Origin: Pseudomonadota bacterium
GTDB taxonomy: Bacteria; Pseudomonadota; Gammaproteobacteria; Halothiobacillales; Halothiobacillaceae
DNA: 7,586 nt
Assembly (NCBI GenBank): GCA_021795795.1
Contig: JAJYPA010000401.1
Location: 1-7,586, forward strand
Direction: 5' to 3'
A program made the position numbers and the translations under genes. Below are positions 1 to 4,995 of this stretch, in pieces. Below the pieces are notes generated by a model. That model saw only the letters and a list, made by a program, of their open reading frames with translations, made no database searches and was not told where the DNA came from. Each line of letters opens with the position of its first letter. Positions within the stretch are counted from its first letter, which is position 1.

Positions 1-151
1 CGTGAACGCGGCGGTTCGAGCCGGTGCCGATGCGTGCGAGCGCGTAGGTGACGGTCTGGTTGCGGCGCACATCATCGCCCGCGTCCACAGCGAAGTTGAG
101 AGCGTACTGTCTGCCGAAGGCAATGCCATCAACTGCTCCATGATGAATTAA
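1..151 (+). CDS. csoS1B: Carboxysome shell protein, CsoS1 type (BMC domain), C-terminal fragment
   Basis: Only the last 49 codons are present; the reading frame enters from the left with a full codon at position 2 and stops at TAA 149-151. The visible part is the end of a bacterial microcompartment (BMC) domain: VNAAVRAGADACERVGDGLV, then AAHIIARVHSEVESVL, which is the last helix and strand of CsoS1-type hexamers. These hexamers tile the alpha-carboxysome shell and their central pores pass bicarbonate and ribulose bisphosphate. The tail after SEVESVL is extended (SAEGNAINCSMMN), which in my memory fits CsoS1B better than the shorter CsoS1A/C tails; the paralogue choice is therefore an inference while the family is firm. 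It is the last shell gene before the acRAF-mcdA-mcdB trio. Confidence 0.88.
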   Translation, partial: VNAAVRAGADACERVGDGLVAAHIIARVHSEVESVLSAEGNAINCSMMN

Positions 152-217
152 GCCATTCTCTAAGAATGACTGATAGCCGTTCTAGGAGTGGTGGCAGGAC
201 ATTTTGATACCGGGTTG

Positions 218-240
218 ACTGAATAAATCAGCGCTTCCCT
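218..240 (-). repeat. Left copy of a 23-base inverted repeat
   Basis: The reverse complement of this stretch begins AGGGAAGCGCTGATTTA and matches positions 1714-1736 at 22 of 23 bases. The two copies point in opposite directions and bracket the acRAF-mcdA-mcdB genes. Its GAATAAATCAG core (221-231) occurs again in the hairpin at 1830-1859. It could be an insertion-sequence end, a MITE remnant or a dispersed intergenic repeat. The match is seen directly; the nature of the repeat is not known to me. Confidence 0.7.
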
Positions 241-304
241 AAGCGATATGTCCTGAATGATGTGTACGTACTGTCCGTATCACGAGGCGCCGAGGAGCAC
301 AATT

Positions 305-577
305 ATGCAGGAACATGATAATCCGATCCCCGATTGGACCAGGCAAGATCTGCCACCGATGTTGAGTCGACGATTCGAATTCGAAAGCTATTCTGCGACG
401 CGCGCTTTTTTGGATAACGTCGCGAAAATTGCCGAATCGGTAAAGCATTATCCGAATCTGAGCTTTGGCAAGACCTATGTCAGCGTCACATTGGACGAGG
501 GCGGTAGCAAAATAGGCTCCGAATCGGTGGCGTTGGCTCAGAAGATCGACGCACTCCTCTTGGATGAAGGCAAGTAG
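305..577 (+). CDS. acRAF: Alpha-carboxysome Rubisco assembly factor (acRAF), pterin-4a-carbinolamine dehydratase-like
   Basis: This 90-residue protein has the pterin carbinolamine dehydratase (PCD/DCoH) fold: FEFESYSATRAFLDNVAKIAE (about 24-44), the HHP-like motif KHYPN (47-51), YVSVTLDEGG (58-67) and the final helix ending in ALAQKID (76-82). Family knowledge: carboxysome-linked members act as Rubisco chaperones and lack dehydratase activity. Here the catalytic HHP reads H48-Y49-P50, and the later active-site histidine position carries acidic residues (D64-E65), so the enzyme site looks dead. I chose ATG 305 because GAGGAG at 292-297 sits 7 bases upstream. An in-frame ATG at 257 would add 16 residues but has no good ribosome binding site. 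The gene lies between the shell gene and mcdA, whose start is 4 bases after this stop. The role is inferred from family and context. Confidence 0.85.
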   Translation: MQEHDNPIPDWTRQDLPPMLSRRFEFESYSATRAFLDNVAKIAESVKHYPNLSFGKTYVSVTLDEGGSKIGSESVALAQKIDALLLDEGK

Positions 578-581
578 TCTC

Positions 582-1220
582 ATGAGCAGCTTGCGCCTTG
601 CCATTGTGAACCAGAAAGGCGGGACGGGGAAAACGACCTTATCCATCAATCTGGGCGCCGGATTCAGCCAACGTGGCACCACCGTGTTGCTGGATGCTGA
701 TCCACAAGAATCAGCCGGTCACTGGGCAAAAGTCAGCGGCAACGACGGCGACCTGCCACACATCGAAGGCGTTGTAGCGGGCGAGGTGCGTGAACGCATC
801 CAGCATCTATCTGATGCACACCGGTATGTGCTCATCGACTGTCCACCGCATCTGGATTCGGACATTCTGCGTCGTGTGTTGTCTTTCGTGGATATGGTCC
901 TGATTCCAATACAACCTTCCCCTCTGGATGTATGGGCAAGTATCGGCATGGCGGGCGCCGTGCAGGAAGCGCGAGTCAGCAATCCTGATCTGCGCGCGTA
1001 CATGGTCCTCAATCAACAGGATCATCGCAACGCACTTTCGCGATCCATGCATGAGGCACTGGCTGATTTTGAAATCCCGGTGCTCAGAAATGGCCTGGCG
1101 CGCCGCGCCGCTTTTAGAAGTGCTGCACTGGAAGGTTGCAGTGTTTATCGACTGGGCAAACGCGGTTCCAGTGCCGTGAATGACATAGAAGCAATTATTG
1201 AAGAGGTTTTAGACTTATGA
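582..1220 (+). CDS. mcdA: McdA, ParA-type ATPase that positions carboxysomes
   Basis: This is a 212-residue ParA/MinD-family ATPase. The deviant Walker A motif is K12-GGTGK-TT (12-19) with the signature lysine K12 and the catalytic K17. The A' motif is D38-A-D40-P-Q, and the Walker B motif is VLIDCPP with D86. Family knowledge: McdA binds DNA non-specifically as an ATP dimer on the nucleoid, and carboxysome-bound McdB triggers its ATP hydrolysis, so gradients spread the carboxysomes along the cell. The assignment as McdA rather than a plasmid partition ATPase rests on the neighbours: a CsoS1 gene and acRAF upstream, and a McdB-like gene overlapping by 4 bases. I chose ATG 582 (GAAGG at 566-570, and MSSLRLAIVNQKGG is a typical short N terminus). 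An in-frame ATG at 564 would overlap acRAF by 14 bases and add six residues. Confidence 0.9.
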   Translation: MSSLRLAIVNQKGGTGKTTLSINLGAGFSQRGTTVLLDADPQESAGHWAKVSGNDGDLPHIEGVVAGEVRERIQHLSDAHRYVLIDCPPHLDSDILRRVLSFVDMVLIPIQPSPLDVWASIGMAGAVQEARVSNPDLRAYMVLNQQDHRNALSRSMHEALADFEIPVLRNGLARRAAFRSAALEGCSVYRLGKRGSSAVNDIEAIIEEVLDL

Positions 1221-1420
1221 CGACAGTAAGCAACAAGCTGACAGCCGGACTCGACAAGGTGCGTGAAATTAAACCAACCGAGGCTCCGGCAATTGAAAAT
1301 AGCACTCAGCCAAAATCCCCGGCACGTCGCAAACCGGAACCTCCTAAATCGAGTGGGGCCCAGACTGCGGATGTCGAACAGAAACAGACTATCCCAGCCG
1401 CTCGTGTTTGGCCTGATTGA
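1217..1420 (+). CDS. mcdB: McdB, small carboxysome positioning adaptor
   Basis: This is a 67-residue, highly polar protein rich in Pro, Lys, Glu, Ser and Ala, with no hydrophobic core, so it is probably intrinsically disordered. It starts with a short basic N terminus (MTTVSNKLTAGLDKVREIK) and ends in R63-V-W-P-D67. Alpha-carboxysome McdB proteins are known to be small and disordered and to carry a tryptophan near the C terminus that is needed for carboxysome association; W65 fits that. The N-terminal basic part is the likely contact with McdA (family knowledge, not visible here). The ATG shares ATGA with the mcdA stop, which implies translational coupling, and GAGG at 1203-1206 can serve as the ribosome binding site. 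The product is among the shortest of its kind. The call depends on position and the C-terminal motif, because sequence conservation in this family is very low. Confidence 0.82.
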   Translation: MTTVSNKLTAGLDKVREIKPTEAPAIENSTQPKSPARRKPEPPKSSGAQTADVEQKQTIPAARVWPD

Positions 1421-1713
1421 TTGGTTTAGTGTGCCAACAATCGCAATGCATTGGTTTATCAATGGTTATAAAAAAATCTCTGCCATGAGGTAAAAGGGCG
1501 GGGATTTTTGAGGCAGCACGAAACTGTGCCGCCTTCAATGTTCGATTGGAAATTCCTTGCCCATTACATTTGACCGCGGTTCCCAAATGCTTGCGATATA
1601 TCAGGGTGTATTCAGATGCCAGAAACTGCCCCAGCTTGCCAACCACGACATTTCCCCGTGGTCGACAAAAGTTCCTCGGTATCGTGCTCCCCTGAGCTTG
1701 GTACACACCCGTA
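1421..1713. other. Intergenic stretch after mcdB, no gene seen
   Basis: No convincing gene lies here. Short frames exist on both strands but lack ribosome binding sites and recognisable motifs. Visible details are a direct repeat ATTGGTTTA at 1420-1428 and 1450-1458; a weak CATTG/CAATG hairpin at 1449-1464; a hairpin with one mismatch around GCAC...GTGC near 1512-1533 that has no T-run after it; and a hairpin ACCACG (1642-1647) / CGTGGT (1657-1662). No clear intrinsic terminator for the acRAF-mcdA-mcdB unit was found, so the operon may end by Rho or read into cbbR. Confidence 0.5.
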
Positions 1714-1736
1714 AGGGAAGCGCTGATTTAGTCAGT
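1714..1736 (+). repeat. Right copy of the 23-base inverted repeat
   Basis: It matches the reverse complement of 218-240 with one mismatch (G at 1731). Most of it forms the 5' arm and loop of the first hairpin in the array at 1715-1859. Together with the left copy it encloses about 1.5 kb holding acRAF, mcdA and mcdB. Confidence 0.7.
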
Positions 1737-1859
1737 GCTTCCCGCTTGGGGCAGGATGCCCCAACACGAACAAAGACGTCAGTCTTTGATTCGTGAGAGC
1801 CATCGCGGGCGTGTACCGCGATGAGCGAGCTGATTTATTCCAAGGATGGAATAAATCAG
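1715..1859 (+). repeat. Array of five consecutive hairpins upstream of cbbR
   Basis: Five inverted repeats stand almost end to end. H1 is at 1715-1743: 12-base stem with one G-T pair, arms GGGAAGCGCTGA and TCAGTGCTTCCC, loop TTTAG. H2 is at 1746-1764: TTGGGGCA / TGCCCCAA, loop GGA. H3 is at 1765-1795: CACGAA plus CAAAGAC pairing with GTCTTTG plus TTCGTG, one bulged A. H4 is at 1801-1823: CATCGCGG / CCGCGATG. H5 is at 1830-1859: CTGATTTATTCC / GGAATAAATCAG, loop AAGGAT. H1 and H5 share a CTGATTTA core with each other and with 218-240. None is followed by a T-run, so these are not ordinary terminators. The array may be a mobile-element remnant, a structured leader of cbbR or a small RNA; the sequence alone does not decide. 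Confidence 0.8.
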
Positions 1860-1874
1860 TATTTACTTAGAGGA
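1830..1874 (+). promoter_or_regulatory. Possible CsrA/RsmA-binding leader of cbbR
   Basis: The hairpin at 1830-1859 shows the six-base loop AAGGAT closed by a C-G pair. This matches the ARGGAT loop of the known CsrA/RsmA consensus. The next GGA is in the ribosome binding site AGAGGA (1869-1874), nine bases before the cbbR start. Paired GGA sites of this kind are typical of messengers repressed by CsrA. H2 also exposes GGA in its loop (1754-1756). The motif is seen; the binding is inferred, and a chance match within a mobile repeat is possible. Confidence 0.3.
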
Positions 1875-1883
1875 TTCCTTCAG

Positions 1884-2831
1884 ATGACACAGGAACTTGC
1901 CACGCTTTCCAGGAAACTCCTGAGACATGCTTCGTTGCGGCAAATAGAGGTTTTCGAATCGGTAGCGCGACTCGAAAGTTTTACCCGTGCCGCGGCGGAA
2001 TTGAACCTGACCCAACCGAGTGTATCTGCACAGGTTAAAAGCCTGTCGGAGGTTATAGGGCTAGATTTGTATGAACAAATCGGCCGGCGCATTTATCTGA
2101 CCGAGGCGGGTCAAATCGTGTTACGTGGCTGCCGCGAGGCAATGGATGCGCTGGCCAATATCGAAATGTCTCTGAATGACTTGAAAGGATTACGCAAGGG
2201 GAGGTTGCGGCTTTCGGTCATTACCACCGCCAAATATTTCGCGCCGGTCGCCCTAGGTTATTTTGCGGAACAATATCCGGATATCGAATTGGAACTGATC
2301 ATTTCTAACCGGGATACCCTGATGAGGCGGATCGAGGAAAATGCCTCCGATCTCTACATCATGGGGCAGGTGCCGCAAAGCCGGATTGATCTTGAGGTGA
2401 TACCCTTCGCGCCAAACCCCTTGCTGGTGATCGCCCACCGCAGCCACCCACTCGCTAAGGTACGAAACATTCCGCTCAGTAGGATCGCAGAAGAGTCCTT
2501 CATCATGCGAGAACCCGGCTCCGGGATTCGGCACAAAACAGAAGAGCTGTTTGCGCGCCACGGGTTGTCGATCAAGACTCGCCTCGTGCTCGATGGCAAT
2601 GAAGCGATCAAACATGCAGTGGTCGGGAAGTTGGGACTGGCTGTGGTCTCCGAGCACGCTCTGAATATTGAAGGCGTCGGTGGACCGCTTGTGAAACTCG
2701 ATGTGCAAGGATTTCCGTTGGAAAGTTGCTGGAACATCGTGTACCCAAAAGGCAAGGCACTTTCCGTACTGGCGCGCAAATTCCTTTCCTTTTTGAAAAC
2801 ACACGGCGGCGATTATCTTAAAATTGGCTGA
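1884..2831 (+). CDS. cbbR: LysR-type transcriptional regulator, CbbR-like
   Basis: This 315-residue regulator has the LysR layout. A winged helix-turn-helix spans about residues 18-77 (LRQIEVFESVARLESFTRAA, then LNLTQPSVSAQVKSLSE and LTEAG), followed by a linker helix and a periplasmic-binding-protein-like effector domain from about residue 105. CbbR-typical stretches are VITTAKYFAPVALGYF, DLYIMGQVP, NPLLVIAHRSHPLA and the FIMREPGSGIR segment. CbbR proteins activate Calvin-cycle and CO2-concentrating genes in response to metabolites linked to carbon status. I chose ATG 1884 because AGAGGA (1869-1874) is well spaced. An in-frame ATG at 1821 would read through a perfect hairpin and add 21 unlikely residues. 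The gene points the same way as dabBA and is separated from it by a terminator, so it is probably its own transcript. The exact targets are inferred. Confidence 0.88.
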   Translation: MTQELATLSRKLLRHASLRQIEVFESVARLESFTRAAAELNLTQPSVSAQVKSLSEVIGLDLYEQIGRRIYLTEAGQIVLRGCREAMDALANIEMSLNDLKGLRKGRLRLSVITTAKYFAPVALGYFAEQYPDIELELIISNRDTLMRRIEENASDLYIMGQVPQSRIDLEVIPFAPNPLLVIAHRSHPLAKVRNIPLSRIAEESFIMREPGSGIRHKTEELFARHGLSIKTRLVLDGNEAIKHAVVGKLGLAVVSEHALNIEGVGGPLVKLDVQGFPLESCWNIVYPKGKALSVLARKFLSFLKTHGGDYLKIG

Positions 2832-2877
2832 AAACCATTATTTGGATAATGAAAACGAGCTTGAAACCAGTCGGTTT

Positions 2878-2905
2878 GCCCGAAATTATGTCGGGCTAAT
2901 TTTTT
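2878..2905 (+). terminator. Intrinsic terminator after cbbR
   Basis: A GCCCGA / TCGGGC stem (2878-2883, 2891-2896) with a seven-base loop is followed by TAATTTTTT. It lies 47 bases after the cbbR stop and isolates dabBA from cbbR transcription. Confidence 0.82.
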
Positions 2906-3281
2906 CTCAATGAAAGCGGAACGAAGTGCAATTCGAAGTATTCCATATCGGCGGATAAACGATAGATCTTTGAAGTCCGGCTGAAAAAACTCAATTTCCA
3001 TTGATCGCAATCTTTGCTTGCATAGAGATTATCCTATGGAAAAAATCCGAATAACGTCACTTATTCTTGTTTTATTCTCAGTCGTATCGGGATAATTGCA
3101 TTTATAAACAAGGAGCTGTATCAGTCAATTTGAAAATAAGTGGCTAACCAGTGTTAAGTTTGATCCATTTATAGATTTTGCCCTATGCCAGATTGGGTAA
3201 AATCGAATTATACATAGGGTGAATTGACGCTTATCTTCTCACACATAGGGCAAATGAAATAAGAGACGTGAGGATAAGACG
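2906..3281 (+). promoter_or_regulatory. Regulatory region upstream of dabBA
   Basis: This AT-rich stretch has no gene. It should hold the dab promoter, because a terminator precedes it. A candidate sigma-70 promoter is TTGTTT (3067-3072), an 18-base spacer and GATAAT (3091-3096); the -35 is weak. TATAAA at 3103-3108 is another -10-like hexamer without a good -35. Palindromes include CATAG-N8-CTATG (3021-3038) and GAATAA-N6-TTATTC (3049-3066), which have the look of LysR-type sites but not the exact T-N11-A spacing. The dabB ribosome binding site GAGGA is at 3270-3274. Confidence 0.55.
3177..3254 (+). promoter_or_regulatory. Three CATAGGG sites, likely operator
   Basis: CATAGGGCAAA at 3244-3254 is repeated perfectly in reverse complement at 3177-3187 (TTTGCCCTATG). 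A third copy of the CATAGGG core is at 3213-3219. Core centres are about 31-32 bases apart, close to three helical turns, so bound proteins would sit on one DNA face. The site next to dabB ends 27 bases before its start codon. CbbR from the gene just upstream is the obvious candidate binder, but the motif is not one I can tie to CbbR with certainty. Confidence 0.5.
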
Positions 3282-4967
3282 ATGACCGCCGAGCTGTTGG
3301 CTAATGCTACTGGGCTGATGTTACTGGCCATGCCGATAACAATGCTTGCTTTCTCACTTCCGATTGCCCGCACGGGTGTGGATGCCGCACTGATTTATCG
3401 CCGGCGCGTGGCATCAGCCACCTTGATCGCATTTGCACTCGCTCTGGTTTCTGTGCTGATGTACGCCTCCGGGTCGCGCAGTGATCTATTCATGCCGGCG
3501 ATACCTTTGCCCCGCTTGGATAGAAGCATCGATCTTCATGTCTCCATTGTCGTCAATGGTCTGAGCTTGCTGTTGGCCACGCTGGTCAGTTTTGTATTAA
3601 TGATCATTGCGCGATTCAGCATTCAGTATCTCGATGGTGATCCGCAGCAGGCCCGTTTTTTCCGTTTGCTAGGATTCACCGGCGGCTGGTTTCTGTTGGT
3701 GGTTATTGCCGGGAACATGGCATTGTTTACGATCGCGATCCTGATTACCGGATTTACTCTGCATCGGCTGCTGGGGTTTTACTCTGAGCGGCCCCGCGCC
3801 ATCATGGTCACACACAAGAAATCGATTTTCAGCCGCACGGCTGATGCGCTGTTGATCATTGCCACGGTGCTTATCGGCCTGCAAGTTGGCAGTCTGGAAT
3901 TCTCGGCGATTACCGCGTTTGTGCAAAGCCATGAGCAGTTGCCTCTCGAGTTGCACATTGCCGCTTGGTTGATTGTGCTGGCAGCCATTCTCAAGAGCGC
4001 GCAGTTTCCCTTTCATGGCTGGCTGATCCAGGTCATGGAAGCACCGACGCCCGTATCGGCACTGATGCATGCCGGCATCGTCTATAGCGGGGCGATCATC
4101 GTGCTTCGTACCAGCAACCTCTTGATCGCCGACGGCTATGCCCTCATTCTGTTGGCCGTCGTGGGCCTGACCACGCTGATCATCGCCTCGCTTGTCATGT
4201 TGACCCAGTCAGCCATCAAGTCGTCACTGGCATGGTCCACGGCTGCCCAGCTGGGCTTTATGTTGCTGGAACTCGGCCTTGGTCTGTTCGCTCTCGGGTT
4301 GCTGCACCTCGTGGGGCACTCGTTATACAAGGCACATGCATTTTTGTCTTCGGGGGGGATTGCCGATCAACTGCGCCAGCCCAAGATTTTCAAATATCGC
4401 CCTGTTTCCCTGGCAGCGTGGATGATCACCTTCCTGGGTAGCTTGTCGATCGTTCTAGCATTGGTCATCGGCATGGGATTGCGCTTGCAGGATGAACCCA
4501 CGCTGCTGGCTTTGGTCGTCATCATCGCGTTGGCTACCGAGCAACTGGTGCTCAAGGTACTGAGTTATGGCACCGTCGGGGAGGTGGTTACGGCTATTGT
4601 CACTGCGACGGCCATGTCTGCAATCTACTTTGTCTTGCATGGGTTGTTCATGCACGGTTTCGCACAGGAATTTGCACCGCTGCCCACCAAGGTCTCAGAC
4701 CTGAACTTGGTCCTGTACTGGAGCCTGATCGTGTTGACCATCGCCGGATTCGTCGCCGTGGCCTGGTTGCAGGGGCCGGGGCGAGAACGGATGGCGCGCA
4801 GCAGTCAGACGGCCTTGTTTATCCACTTGTATAACGGGTTATACGTCGATCGTTGGGTAGAGCGTTTGTCCTATCGTTTGTGGCCGGAAAAAGTAGGGCG
4901 CATGACCCGGATGCCGGATTCTGAATTATCTCGAAAGTCCCGTTGTACCAATGATGCCCAAGTCTGA
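3282..4967 (+). CDS. dabB: DabB, membrane subunit of the DAB inorganic carbon accumulation complex (NuoL-like)
   Basis: This 561-residue protein is made mostly of hydrophobic segments (about a dozen or more membrane helices) and belongs to the proton-conducting antiporter family of Complex I (NuoL/MrpA). Visible signatures are K238-SAQFPFHGW (238-246), MEAPTPVSALMHAG (about 252-265, E253) and GHSLYKAHAFLSSG with H346 and K350, equivalent to the key lysine helices of NuoL. The helix-5 glutamate of NuoL (GWEGVG) is not conserved; the aligned stretch reads AILITGFTLHRLLGFY. In characterised DAB systems DabB pairs with DabA and couples ion flow to one-way conversion of CO2 to bicarbonate in the cytosol. 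The gene starts at ATG 3282 with GAGGA 7 bases upstream and is followed after 28 bases by dabA. The pairing with dabA separates it from a respiratory NuoL. Confidence 0.93.
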   Translation: MTAELLANATGLMLLAMPITMLAFSLPIARTGVDAALIYRRRVASATLIAFALALVSVLMYASGSRSDLFMPAIPLPRLDRSIDLHVSIVVNGLSLLLATLVSFVLMIIARFSIQYLDGDPQQARFFRLLGFTGGWFLLVVIAGNMALFTIAILITGFTLHRLLGFYSERPRAIMVTHKKSIFSRTADALLIIATVLIGLQVGSLEFSAITAFVQSHEQLPLELHIAAWLIVLAAILKSAQFPFHGWLIQVMEAPTPVSALMHAGIVYSGAIIVLRTSNLLIADGYALILLAVVGLTTLIIASLVMLTQSAIKSSLAWSTAAQLGFMLLELGLGLFALGLLHLVGHSLYKAHAFLSSGGIADQLRQPKIFKYRPVSLAAWMITFLGSLSIVLALVIGMGLRLQDEPTLLALVVIIALATEQLVLKVLSYGTVGEVVTAIVTATAMSAIYFVLHGLFMHGFAQEFAPLPTKVSDLNLVLYWSLIVLTIAGFVAVAWLQGPGRERMARSSQTALFIHLYNGLYVDRWVERLSYRLWPEKVGRMTRMPDSELSRKSRCTNDAQV

Positions 4968-4995
4968 GCCCAGCTCGTGAATTGCTAAGGAAACC

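Noticed and set aside
152..180. CATTC/GAATG hairpin after the shell gene as a terminator
   Set aside because: The stem is only five base pairs and no T-run follows.
239..682. 147-codon frame on the - strand
   Set aside because: It lies antisense to acRAF and the start of mcdA, which have clear family motifs; its protein shows no recognisable domain.
1389..1706. 105-codon - strand frame after mcdB
   Set aside because: It overlaps the mcdB end, has no ribosome binding site seen and no recognisable motif; it is treated as chance.
1557..1796. 79-codon + strand frame in the gap before cbbR
   Set aside because: It has no ribosome binding site, and its second half is simply the translation of hairpins H1-H3; no domain is recognised.
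1715..1859. CRISPR array
   Set aside because: The hairpin units differ in sequence and length, and there are no identical direct repeats with regular spacers.
1821..1883. N-terminal extension of cbbR from ATG 1821
   Set aside because: It would encode through the perfect hairpin at 1830-1859. The LysR N terminus and a good ribosome binding site both favour ATG 1884.
2813..3010. 65-codon - strand frame between cbbR and dabB
   Set aside because: It overlaps the cbbR end and its terminator, begins at a non-ATG codon without a ribosome binding site, and shows no family resemblance.
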